DNA of 64,000 bases, taken from positions 1 to 64,000 of the forward strand of contig NZ_JROO01000029.1 of assembly GCF_000826685.1 (NCBI RefSeq), given 5' to 3'. How positions within the stretch are numbered: position 1 is the first letter of the stretch; each line of letters opens with the position of its first letter. This document shows, in pieces, positions 34,038 through 41,846 of the stretch. A program made the position numbers and the translations under genes. Source of the DNA: Streptomonospora alba (GTDB taxonomy: Bacteria > Actinomycetota > Actinomycetes > Streptosporangiales > Streptosporangiaceae). The notes beneath the pieces are model-generated. The model was given only the letters and a program-made list of their open reading frames with translations, ran no database searches and had not been told where the DNA came from.

Positions 34038-35660
34038 TCAGTAGCCGCGCACGTCGGGCCAGCGCCGTTCGACGCCGGCGCGGTCCAGCACCGCGCAGAA
34101 CCGCTCCAGCAGGTCGTCCTTCTCACGCACCGCGTGCGGCCGGGTGCCGTTGTCCAGGGCGAACGCGGCCAGGTGCCCGGCGGTCTCGCCGATGTTCCAC
34201 TCGACGGGGTGCAGCCGGAAGCAGCCGTTGGTGATGTGGGTGGTGCCCGCGTTCTTGCCGGCGGGCAGCAGATTGCGCATGCGCACAGGCAGCAGCGCGC
34301 CCAGCGGGATCTCGAACGGCACGCTGGGGATGTCGATGTAGGTGTCGCCGCCGGTGGAGGGGTGCAGGTCGATGCGGTAGCTGCCGATGCCCACCGCGTC
34401 GTGGCGGCGCGTGATGCCGTAGGGGCCGACGAGATCCATGGCGACGTCGTGTTCGGTGACGGTCGTGACGGCCTTGATGCGGCGGGACTCGCGCACGTAG
34501 GCGGCCTTGGCCAGGCCGTACTCGGCTCCCGTGACGTCGGGGCGGGGCCGCAGGCCGGGAAACCCGGTGCCGCCGTCCGGGCGGGGCGCCTCGGTCTGCA
34601 GCCAGTACAGCACCGACAGGGAGAGCTGGCGGGCCTCCTCGTGTGCCAGGCGCACGGTCTCGGCGTCGGCGCGGCCGTCGATCTCCAGCGCGGGCCGCAG
34701 CCAGTAGTCGTTCAGCGGCCAGTTGGCCAGCGTGATGTCGGAGTCGAAGGCCCCGGGCCGGTGCAGCCTGCGCGCGAGGATGCGGCGGAACCCCCACAGC
34801 TCCTTGTCGCCGGCCTCGGCGCTCTGGTCGGCGGCCACGTCCAGCGGGTCGACGTCGGGGTTGGGGTCGAACCTGCGGGTGACGGGTTCGAGCGTGCGGG
34901 GGTCGGGGGCGGAGAAGCCCACCAGCGGCCCGGGCCAGAAGTCCGGCCGGTACGAGCGCCAGAAGTCGTAGAGGCCGGGGCGCTCGATCGTGTGGTCCTC
35001 GCCCTCGTGGTGGGAGACGGCGAAGCAGTAGGTGATGCCCTGCAGATTGGCGGGGTCGGCCGCCTCGGGGGCGTGCGGTTCGCCGTACTCGGCGCGGGAC
35101 TCCGCCCCGGTGGCGTACTCGGCTCCCGCCAGCGGCAGCAGGTCGCCGTTCTCGGTGGCGTCGAGCACGTAGTCCGCCAGGATCGTGTGCCGCCCGCCCT
35201 CGGCGTCTTCGAGTTCGACCGCGTGCACCTCGTCCCCGTCGGTGCGGGCGGCGACGGGCCGGTGGCCGGCGAGCAGGGTGATGCGGCCGGCGGCCCGGTG
35301 CGGAGCCAGCAGCTCCTCCAGTACGGCCAGGGCCGCCCGCGGTTCGTGGCAGAGCTTGCTGACCCGTCCTGCGCCCGGGTTGAGGGCGGGCGACGCGGCG
35401 GCTTCGGCGCGCAGGGGGTAGGCGCGGCGGTAGTAGTCGCGGATGCCCTCGCGCACCTGCCGGTAGGAGGCCGTGCAGCCGAACCGCTCGATCCACGGGT
35501 TCTCGTCGGGCGGGACCGCCTGCGAGGTGAGCTGGCCCCCGATCCAGTCGGTCTCCTCTGTGAGGACCACCCTGCGCCCCGACCGTGCGGCGGCGAGGGC
35601 GGCGGCGACGCCGCCCAGCCCGCCTCCGACGACCAGGATCTCGGTGCTGCTCTCCGTCAT
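34038..35660 (-). CDS. FAD-dependent oxidoreductase (PF12831-like)
   Basis: A 540-residue flavoprotein. The N-terminal FAD motif ILVVGGGLGGVAAALAAARSG is followed by TEETDWIGGQLTSQ, DYVLDATENGDLLPLAG, ITYCFAVSHHEG, RNLLPAGKNAGTTHITNG and EWNIGETAGHLAAF, diagnostic of the FAD_oxidored family found in sugar and organic-acid catabolic operons. No signal peptide is seen. It likely oxidises an alcohol or amine of the operon's substrate. ATG 35660 has GAAAGG upstream. LacI is immediately upstream on the same strand. Confidence 0.87.
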   Translation of the reverse strand: MTESSTEILVVGGGLGGVAAALAAARSGRRVVLTEETDWIGGQLTSQAVPPDENPWIERFGCTASYRQVREGIRDYYRRAYPLRAEAAASPALNPGAGRVSKLCHEPRAALAVLEELLAPHRAAGRITLLAGHRPVAARTDGDEVHAVELEDAEGGRHTILADYVLDATENGDLLPLAGAEYATGAESRAEYGEPHAPEAADPANLQGITYCFAVSHHEGEDHTIERPGLYDFWRSYRPDFWPGPLVGFSAPDPRTLEPVTRRFDPNPDVDPLDVAADQSAEAGDKELWGFRRILARRLHRPGAFDSDITLANWPLNDYWLRPALEIDGRADAETVRLAHEEARQLSLSVLYWLQTEAPRPDGGTGFPGLRPRPDVTGAEYGLAKAAYVRESRRIKAVTTVTEHDVAMDLVGPYGITRRHDAVGIGSYRIDLHPSTGGDTYIDIPSVPFEIPLGALLPVRMRNLLPAGKNAGTTHITNGCFRLHPVEWNIGETAGHLAAFALDNGTRPHAVREKDDLLERFCAVLDRAGVERRWPDVRGY

Positions 35661-35727
35661 TGCGCGCCTTTCGGTGTGGGGTCGGGGTGGACGGGGGGTT
35701 GGGGGACGGCGGTGCGGGGGCGGCGGG

Positions 35728-36825
35728 TCAGTTCGCCGGAGCGGGCGGGCCGATGGTCGCGCCGGACACGGGCTCGCAGGCCAGCAGGTGGCGGCGCGGG
35801 GCGGCCTCGCCCTCGATGAGGTCGAGCAGGAGGCGCACGGCGGCCCGGCCCATCTCGCGCATGGGCACGTCGAAACCGCTGATCTCCCCGCCGAGGGCGG
35901 GCGCCGCGCCGGCGGGAGCCGCGGTCGCGGTGCCGAGCAGGGCGAGGGACACCTCGCCCGGACAGGCCAGGCCGGCGCGGGCGACGGCGGCGGTGAGCCC
36001 GGACAGCGCCGCGCCGGTGTCGGTCTCCTCGGTGATCACCGCTGTGACGCCTTCGCCGCGCCAGCGCGCGAGCCGGGCGTCCACGTCGCCTCCGTCGGTG
36101 CGCTCGACGAGGCCGGCCGTCTCCAGCCCGGCGTCGCGGGCGCCCTCGACGACACCGCGCTCGCGGTCGGTGGAGGCGGGGGCGTCGTCGTTCTCGCGCA
36201 GGTAGCGGACCCGGCGGTGCCCTTGCGCGGCGAGGCGAGCGGCCACCTCGGCCGACGCCGAGACGTAGTCGGCACCGACGTAGCTGATGCCGGGCTCCTC
36301 GCGGCGGCCGATGTAGACGAAGGGGAACCCGTCCTCGCTGAGCCTGCGGATCGGGTCCTCGGGGACGTGGCGGCCGAAGAACAGGCAGCCGTCGGCCGCG
36401 CGGACGCGGCGCACCGCCGCCGCGTCGCCGGAGTCGTCCGCGGCGCGGCTCGCGCCGGTGAACAGGATCAGGTCCTGGCCCTGGGCGGCCGCCTCCTCCT
36501 CCACGCCCACGAGGACGGGGTAGTACGAGTGCGCCACGTCGGTGGGGAAGGTCGTGCTGAACGTGTAGAGCCCGAGCATGCCGTTGCGCGCCGCCGCCAA
36601 GCGGGTGGCGACGGGGTCGGGCACGTATCCCAGGTCCTCGGCGGCGCGCAGCACGCGCCGACGTGTCTCGGGGGCCAGTACCACACCGGTCGCGGCGCCC
36701 CGCAGCACCAGGGAGACGGTCGCCTGGGACACGCCCGCGGCCCGGGCGATGTCGGACTGGCGGGGCTTCGCCCGGCCGGCCGCACGGGGCGGCTTCGGCG
36801 AGGGCGGCACGGTGTCGGACACCAA
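35728..36825 (-). CDS. LacI-family transcriptional regulator
   Basis: A 365-residue LacI/GalR protein. The helix-turn-helix is RQSDIARAAGVSQATVSLVL followed by RRRVLRAAEDLGYVPDPVA, and the remainder is a periplasmic-binding-like sensor domain (GLYTFSTTFPTDVAHSYYPV, SLALLG, RHLLACEPVSGATIGPP). It heads the FAD oxidoreductase-HyuA operon and is divergent from the Tat-exported propeller protein. Two operator-like palindromes of the form TAATnCGnATTA lie in the divergent gap. It probably represses both units until its sugar-like or acid ligand is present. Confidence 0.9.
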   Translation of the reverse strand: MVSDTVPPSPKPPRAAGRAKPRQSDIARAAGVSQATVSLVLRGAATGVVLAPETRRRVLRAAEDLGYVPDPVATRLAAARNGMLGLYTFSTTFPTDVAHSYYPVLVGVEEEAAAQGQDLILFTGASRAADDSGDAAAVRRVRAADGCLFFGRHVPEDPIRRLSEDGFPFVYIGRREEPGISYVGADYVSASAEVAARLAAQGHRRVRYLRENDDAPASTDRERGVVEGARDAGLETAGLVERTDGGDVDARLARWRGEGVTAVITEETDTGAALSGLTAAVARAGLACPGEVSLALLGTATAAPAGAAPALGGEISGFDVPMREMGRAAVRLLLDLIEGEAAPRRHLLACEPVSGATIGPPAPAN

Positions 36826-36843
36826 CGTTCTCCTCTGTTCGCA

Positions 36844-36861
36844 AGCTAATGCGGATTAGCT
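36844..36861. promoter_or_regulatory. LacI-type operator O1
   Basis: AGCTAATGCGGATTAGCT: 7-bp arms around GCGG, 19 bp upstream of the lacI-type gene. It shares the (C/T)TAATnCGnATTAG pattern with O2. It is positioned for autoregulation. Confidence 0.65.
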
Positions 36862-36936
36862 CAAGACTCTGAGTCGCAGCACAGTGGATCGTCAATGGTT
36901 TCCGGGATATTTCCTCCCGGAACCGGGGAAGTTTCG

Positions 36937-36950
36937 TTAATACGTATTAG
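36937..36950. promoter_or_regulatory. LacI-type operator O2
   Basis: TTAATACGTATTAG contains a perfect 12-bp palindrome TAATACGTATTA with a central CG, as LacI-family proteins prefer. It lies about 90 bp upstream of the Tat-exported protein gene and matches O1. Confidence 0.65.
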
Positions 36951-37040
36951 GTTCTTGACTGAGGCATCGGTGCTGGTCGAGGCTCTCGTTCTCAACACCC
37001 GGACGCGCCGCCCCCGGCGCCCCCGGAAGGGAGCCCCCTC

Positions 37041-38096
37041 ATGCCCGAGACACAGCCCCACGCCCGCCCTTCGACCTCCTCGGACGCCGCACCCGGCGTC
37101 GACCGCCGCACGCTGCTGCGCGGAGCCGCGGCGGTCACCGCCGCCGGCGCGCTCGGAGGACTGGCCGCATCCCCCGCCGGCGCCTCCCCCGCCGCATCGG
37201 GAGCGGGTGCCGCGAACGTCCTGCCGCGCTACACCTTCGTGCGGGAGGCCCTGGACACCGCGAACCTGGCCTACAACCCCACCGGCGAGTTCATCTTCCC
37301 CTGCCTGCGCGGGACGGTGGGGCGGCTGCCCGACGCGCCCGGCCGCTTCCTGCTCTACTACGCCCCGCACGACGCGCCCGGCGGGATCTGCCTGGCCTAC
37401 GCGGACACGCCCGAGGGTCCCTACACCGAGTACCCGCACAACCCGATCATCGGGCGCGAGTGGGCGCCGCACTACTCGGTCAGCCACGTCTCCTCGCCGC
37501 ACGCGCTGTGGAACGAGCGGGAGCGCGAGATGTGGCTGTACTTCCACGGCGAGAACACCACCACCCGGCTGGCGCGCTCCGGCGACGGAATCCACTTCCA
37601 CTACGAGGGCGAGGTGCTGACCACGGCGATGCTGCCCGAGGGCACCACCGAGACCTCCTACGCCCGCGTGTTCGAACACCCGCTGCCCGACCGCGGGTCC
37701 CGCTACGTGATGGTGTTCATGCGCAACGACACCACGAACCACCGCTCGATCGGCTGGGGGTGGTCGGCCGACGGCGTCTCGTTCGACTTCGACCCCGAAC
37801 CGCTGGTCGACCACGCGGCGGCGGGGGCGGCGAACCTGTCGGGGCCGCACGTGGTGGAAGAGGGCGGGAGCACCTACGTCGCCTACCACACCGGCGAGGG
37901 CGACATCCGGCTCACCGAGGTCGGGCGCGACTTCTCGCTGCGGCGCCACCTCGGCACCGTGCACGAGCCCATGGCCGGACCGCCGGACAACGGGCGCTCG
38001 GCCGCGCCGTCGTACGGCTCCCACCACGGAACGCAGTACATGCTCTACGAGGCGGGCAGCCGCCTGGGCGCCACGATCGCCGTCGCGCGCGCCTGA
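37041..38096 (+). CDS. Tat-exported GH43-like beta-propeller protein
   Basis: A 351-residue protein with a twin-arginine signal (VDRRTLLRGAAAV, then a hydrophobic Ala-rich stretch ending near ASPAGAS). The mature part shows propeller-like repeats: FLLYYAPHDAPGGICLAYAD, EGPYTEYPHNPIIG, MWLYFHGEN, RLARSGDGIHFHYEGEVL and TYVAYHTGEGDIRL, typical of five-bladed glycosidase (GH43/GH32/GH117-like) folds. The catalytic acids cannot be assigned with confidence. ATG 37041 follows GGAAGGGAG. It is divergent from the LacI operon and probably acts on an extracellular sugar-containing substrate whose product enters that operon. Confidence 0.8.
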   Translation: MPETQPHARPSTSSDAAPGVDRRTLLRGAAAVTAAGALGGLAASPAGASPAASGAGAANVLPRYTFVREALDTANLAYNPTGEFIFPCLRGTVGRLPDAPGRFLLYYAPHDAPGGICLAYADTPEGPYTEYPHNPIIGREWAPHYSVSHVSSPHALWNEREREMWLYFHGENTTTRLARSGDGIHFHYEGEVLTTAMLPEGTTETSYARVFEHPLPDRGSRYVMVFMRNDTTNHRSIGWGWSADGVSFDFDPEPLVDHAAAGAANLSGPHVVEEGGSTYVAYHTGEGDIRLTEVGRDFSLRRHLGTVHEPMAGPPDNGRSAAPSYGSHHGTQYMLYEAGSRLGATIAVARA

Positions 38097-38458
38097 CCAG
38101 GCGGGGCCCGGCCCGCCCGAGCCGGCCCTCTCGGCACCGCACGTCCGCCGCCGCGTGCCCGCCGCATCCGGGCGCCCGCCCGGTCCTCGACAGGAACGGC
38201 CGCGTACCGCCGCCTCCCGCTCGGCGGCGGCCGCGAGAGAGGGCCATGCCGGTGTCGAACGGCTTCGCGGTGCTGCTCTGCGGAGGCGGACGCCGTAAGG
38301 AAGCCGGGTCGCGGCTCGGCCCTGCGGACCCGACACGAGCGCCGATCGCCGCTACGGCCGCCGGGCGATCGGGGAGGCCGGGTCGGCGCGGCATCGGGGG
38401 TCGCGGTGCTCGCGGGCGGCCCCCGACGAATCCGTCCGGCTATCGGCGGGTCCGCCTG

Positions 38459-39532
38459 TCATGGCTCGCCCCGATCGTTCCGACGGCGCGTGCCGGGGGA
38501 CCGGTCGCCGCAGGGCCCGGCATGACCGGTGCCGCCGTGGTGGCCGGACGGTTCGCCCCGGGCGGTGGCCCGGTGCACCCGGGCGGCGATCGCCACGGCG
38601 AGTGCCAGCAGGACGCTGTTCTGCACGTACTTGGCTGCGACGCTCACGCCTTCGGGCACCGGACTGAGGAACCCGGTGATCGTGCCGCCGATGATCGCGG
38701 CCGCGGCCAGCAGTCCGAACTCGCGTGCTTCCCAACGCCGGGTGACGGCAAGCCGATGGATCGCCGCGGCCCCGAGGAGCAGGACGGCGGCACGTCCCGC
38801 CGTTCCGACCCAGGTGGAGGGCAGCAGATCGATGAGGAGTTTGCCGGCCAGCCCGCCGAGCAGGATCGCCGCCGGTGCGACCGGTCTACCCGAGGGGTCG
38901 GCGGGCAGCGGTCTTCCCCAGCGGGAGAACGCCGCGGCTCCCAGCGCCGACACCACCACTGCGACGCCGACGACTTGCCCGGGCCCGGGGGAGTAGTCGT
39001 ACATCTGCCGGCCGTCGATATGCACCAGGGCCGCGGCAACGGCGCCCAGCCCGGTGACCACCGCGATCCCGGTCCGCCCGAGCAGGGGGCGCCCTCGCTG
39101 TTGCGGCGCGAGGGCGTGCAGCAGAGCCAGCGGCGCGCCCACGCTCATCAGCACATGCCCGGTGACCCAGCCGAGCGTGGGCCCTGCGGCCACGCCCAGC
39201 GGCTCGATCAGTGTGGGTCGTCGGAGCTCCTCCCAGTACGGGACATCCGCCCGATGCTCGCCCAGCAGCGAGAGGTCGATCAGCCCCGGCATCGCCACCC
39301 CGAATGCGGCGGCCAGCAGCAGCACGCCACGCCAACCGAGCCCGCTGCGAACCGCCGCTTCCCGGATCAGCAGCGCCGCGCCGCCGTAGAGCGGGCCGAG
39401 GAACAGCAAACCGCCTAAGAGCTGAAGTGCGTTCCCGGTCAACGACAAGTAGGCCTGCAGGTATTCGGCGCACACAGGCGCGCCGAAGTAGACGGCGAGG
39501 ACCGGACCCAGTCTGCGGCGGAGGGCGAGCAT
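38459..39532 (-). CDS. Multi-pass membrane protein of unknown function
   Basis: A 357-residue protein with about nine hydrophobic helices and no recognised family motif. An N-terminal acidic/aromatic segment (VCAEYLQAYLSLTGN) and YGGAALLIREAAVRSGLGW are notable. The cytosolic tail is Gly/Arg-rich. It is divergent from a TetR-family regulator 47 bp away that has an inverted-repeat operator between, so it is likely the target of that regulator. It could be an export or stress membrane protein; no function is assigned. Confidence 0.7.
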   Translation of the reverse strand: MLALRRRLGPVLAVYFGAPVCAEYLQAYLSLTGNALQLLGGLLFLGPLYGGAALLIREAAVRSGLGWRGVLLLAAAFGVAMPGLIDLSLLGEHRADVPYWEELRRPTLIEPLGVAAGPTLGWVTGHVLMSVGAPLALLHALAPQQRGRPLLGRTGIAVVTGLGAVAAALVHIDGRQMYDYSPGPGQVVGVAVVVSALGAAAFSRWGRPLPADPSGRPVAPAAILLGGLAGKLLIDLLPSTWVGTAGRAAVLLLGAAAIHRLAVTRRWEAREFGLLAAAAIIGGTITGFLSPVPEGVSVAAKYVQNSVLLALAVAIAARVHRATARGEPSGHHGGTGHAGPCGDRSPGTRRRNDRGEP

Positions 39533-39546
39533 GGCCGCAATGTTAA

Positions 39547-39562
39547 TGGAGTGACTGCTCCA
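39547..39562. promoter_or_regulatory. TetR operator-like inverted repeat
   Basis: TGGAGTGACTGCTCCA: 5-bp arms with partial further symmetry (ATGGAGT/GCTCCAA), in the 47-bp gap between the divergent TetR and membrane-protein genes. It would overlap the promoters of both. Confidence 0.6.
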
Positions 39563-39567
39563 ATAAC

Positions 39568-39573
39568 TAGGAT
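39568..39573 (+). promoter_or_regulatory. Leaderless -10 box of the TetR gene
   Basis: TAGGAT lies 6 nt before GTG 39580, with no Shine-Dalgarno sequence between. This matches the geometry of the other leaderless starts in the window. Confidence 0.5.
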
Positions 39574-39579
39574 GGGCGT

Positions 39580-40179
39580 GTGCCTCGACCGATCGACCCC
39601 GAACGCCACCGCGCCCGACGTCTGCAGATCATCGACGCCGGACTGACCGTGTTCGCCAGTCACGGCTACGCCGGCGCCACGACCGCGCTGATCTGCCGCA
39701 CTGCGGGCATCGGCTCCGGCACGTTCTTCCACTACTTTCCGACCAAGGCGGACCTGCTGGCGGCGATCATCGAATGGGGGACCGCCGAGACCCGGGAGTT
39801 CTTCGCCGCCCAGGAGGGCCGCGCCGATGCCCGGCAGGTGCTGTTCGACTTCGTCCGGCACGCGACGGCCGAGTTGGAGGACGAGCGTGCCGCAGGCTTC
39901 GTCCGCGCCGTCGGCGGCCAGGTCGGGGACACCGGGGTGGCCGCCGCGCTCGAAGCCGACGACCGAGCGGTCCGCCTGGGCCTGCGAACCTGGGTCGAAC
40001 GCGCCCAAGGCGACGGCGGCGTTCGCACCGATCTGCCGGCCGACCGCCTCGTCGAGTGGATCGTTCTGCTGCTCGACGGCTTCGCCTCGCTGGTGGCGGG
40101 ACGGAGCGGATTCGAGGCCGCCCGTGAGGCCCCGATGCTGCTCGAACAGACCGAGCGGCTGCTCGCCCCGACTCGCTGA
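39580..40179 (+). CDS. TetR-family transcriptional regulator
   Basis: A 199-residue TetR protein: RRLQIIDAGLTVFASHGYAG, TTALICRTAGIGSGTFFHYF and PTKADLLAAII form the canonical N-terminal helix-turn-helix; the C-terminal domain is a ligand pocket of variable sequence. GTG 39580 is the start supported by the -10 box and by alignment to the family. It likely represses itself and the divergent membrane protein. Confidence 0.9.
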   Translation: MPRPIDPERHRARRLQIIDAGLTVFASHGYAGATTALICRTAGIGSGTFFHYFPTKADLLAAIIEWGTAETREFFAAQEGRADARQVLFDFVRHATAELEDERAAGFVRAVGGQVGDTGVAAALEADDRAVRLGLRTWVERAQGDGGVRTDLPADRLVEWIVLLLDGFASLVAGRSGFEAAREAPMLLEQTERLLAPTR

Positions 40180-40438
40180 CGCCAGCGGCCGGGAGTCGGG
40201 GTGCACAGTGCACCGGGGCGGTGGAGGCTGCCGGCCCGGCACCGGTCGAGGCCCACGATCTCCATCGGTGTGGATCTCCGTCTACCGCACCCGGCGACGG
40301 GACTCCACGTAACGCGTGCCGGAGAGCCCCATGGGCTTCCTGTGCAGGGCTGACAGGCGATCGGCGATCACGTCGAAACCCGGGGGACCTGTTGGGGCTC
40401 GGGGCCACCGCGTCGATGCTGTCGGACTCGTGATGACG

Positions 40439-40528
40439 GTGCTCCCCGCGCACGCGGGGTTGGTCCCCCTCAAACGGGCAGTTGATGATGCGCCCGGTGT
40501 GCTCCCCCGCGCACGCGGGGATGGGCAC
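40439..40528. CRISPR. Degenerate two-repeat type I-E CRISPR remnant
   Basis: Repeat 1 (40439-40467) starts GTGCTCCCCGCGCACGCGGGG and is followed by TTGGTCCC, close to the actinobacterial type I-E consensus (GTGCTCCCCGCGC...GCGGGGATGGTCCC). A 31-nt spacer (40468-40498) separates it from repeat 2 (40499-40528), which has an extra C in the stem and ends ATGGGCAC. No further repeats or cas genes are visible in the window. It is probably an orphan relic of a larger array or an off-target insertion. Confidence 0.7.
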
Positions 40529-40575
40529 CGGTCGATCTCACGTAGGCCGAGCCCGCCGAGTGACTCGCTGGCCGA

Positions 40576-40880
40576 TTACGGGGCCGCCGTGGCATAGGCC
40601 TCCAGGAGGAGGTCGCCTCGGCGCGTGCGGGCGATGCTGACCGTGCGGCCCTGCCGCCTACGGTGGATGAGTCCGGCTTTGGCGAGTGCCGCGCAGTGAT
40701 GGGTGGCGGTGGGCGGACTGCAGGTGAGCAGGGCGGGCACCGCGCTCATGGGGGTTTCGCGGTCCAGGTAGCGCAGCAAGCGGGCTCGGATCGGAGTCAG
40801 CAGCGCGTCGAGCTGTGCCGGGTTGGCGCGGTGACCGGAGAGCAGAGCGGTTGCGAAACCCGAGTGAGTGCCGAGGCGTA
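40576..40880 (-). pseudogene. C-terminal remnant of an ArsR-like winged-helix regulator
   Basis: The minus-strand frame reads LDALLTPIRARLLRYLDRET, PMSAVPALLTCSPPTATHHC, AALAKAGLIHRRRQGRTVSI and ARTRRGDLLLEAY, the winged-helix end of a ~300-residue ArsR/HTH_20-type regulator. The N-terminal domain is missing, the only in-frame starts are internal (TTG 40779), and the frame runs back into the end of the SRPBCC gene. It appears to be truncated and non-functional. The SRPBCC gene upstream may have been its regulatory target. Confidence 0.5.
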
Positions 40881-40900
40881 CGGCCGGTCGGGCCGGACCC

Positions 40901-41347
40901 TCAGGCGTGCTCGGCCGCGCTTTTCAGGTGGCCGAGCCACGAGGCGAGGGAGTCGTCGAGAGCGGCCCGCATGCCGGCGACGTCGGCGCGTACCGGCTCC
41001 CCGTCCCAGGACTCCTCGGTGCGAACGCGCACGGAGGAACCCGCCTCCTCGAACGTCCACAGATGGACGCCGACGATCCCGTGGGCCGACCCGCCCCAGA
41101 GGATTCGCCGCGGCGCCTCGACGGCGTACACGGTCGATTCGATGTCCAGTCCCGCCGTGCTCCAGCGGAACGTGTCGCCGACCGCCAACGGTCCGGCGGC
41201 TCGCGCGGCGGTGATCTCGGGCTGCCACCGCGGCCACGAGGGCACGTCCGCGAGTAACCGCCACACGCGCTGCAAGGGCGCGCCGACGTGGATACTGCGG
41301 CGTACGACGACAGGCGCGTTCGCGTCGATCTCGGTGATCGCGTTCAT
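40901..41347 (-). CDS. SRPBCC/polyketide-cyclase-like lipid-transfer protein
   Basis: A 148-residue START/SRPBCC protein: APVVVRRSIHVGAPLQRVWR, LLADVPSWPRWQPEI, VGDTFRWSTAGLDIESTVYA, WTFEEAGSSVRVRTEESWDG, then a C-terminal helix. ATG 41347 has GAGGAG upstream and the usual family start; an in-frame ATG at 41401 lies 6 nt after promoter element R4 and would give a leaderless version with 18 extra residues. It likely binds a hydrophobic ligand. Confidence 0.82.
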   Translation of the reverse strand: MNAITEIDANAPVVVRRSIHVGAPLQRVWRLLADVPSWPRWQPEITAARAAGPLAVGDTFRWSTAGLDIESTVYAVEAPRRILWGGSAHGIVGVHLWTFEEAGSSVRVRTEESWDGEPVRADVAGMRAALDDSLASWLGHLKSAAEHA

Positions 41348-41407
41348 GGTCCGTTCTCCTCGGTGACGTGGATCCGGAGCTCGCTGCGGCTCCGCGGCCA
41401 TGGGAGA

Positions 41408-41443
41408 ACGATCGCGCGGCAGCACGGCGGTTCGCGTCGGTGA
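41408..41443 (-). promoter_or_regulatory. Promoter-like element R4
   Basis: On the minus strand TCACCGACGCGAA (41443-41431), 16 nt, CGATCGT (41414-41408), 6 nt, then ATG 41401, in frame with the SRPBCC gene. The blocks and spacing are identical to elements R1-R3 located 16-20 kb away. Confidence 0.65.
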
Positions 41444-41461
41444 TGACCGCCTAACCCGCCT

Positions 41462-41501
41462 GGAATACCCCGCCCGGAATACCCCGCCCGGAATACCCCG
41501 C
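41462..41501. repeat. Three 14-bp tandem repeats
   Basis: The unit GGAATACCCCGCCC occurs twice in full (41462-41475, 41476-41489) and a third time with a changed end. It lies directly upstream of element R4 relative to the SRPBCC gene. It could be a regulator-binding array or simple slippage. Confidence 0.6.
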
Positions 41502-41846
41502 TTCGTCCCCGCTCCGTCCACGGTCCGCCGGGGGAACGCACCGCCCTGGGCGTTCCGGGCGCTCGGGAGCCGGGTCGGCTCCCCGAAGTCCGGCACGTGC
41601 CGCAGCCGTGTGCGGACGGGTGCTCCGTGGTCACGGCATTCGGAGAGCCCGCAAATGGGGAAGCGGAACGCCCCCGAGGGCGAGGAGCGATCCACGTCGC
41701 GGCGGACCGGACCGTGCCGCCGTCCTTCGGCGGTGCGCTTGCCGGGGGCCCGGGGCCCTCTCAGCGTCCTGCCTGGCGCCCTGGCCGTGCACCGCGAGCG
41801 GTGCCGCCTGTTCGCACCCCTCGCTGAGCACGCCCCGCTGCGGCGC

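Larger units (their letters stand above)
41348..41846. other. Intergenic region with promoter element R4 and a tandem repeat
   Basis: About 500 bp between the SRPBCC gene and the IclR stop. Apart from element R4 (41408-41443) and three 14-bp tandem units (41462-41501) I find no supportable gene; longer frames lack ribosome sites and domains. Confidence 0.4.

Noticed and set aside
31590-35819. 1409-codon plus-strand frame
   Set aside because: It is antisense to HyuA and the FAD oxidoreductase, which have clear family motifs; its translation is low-complexity.
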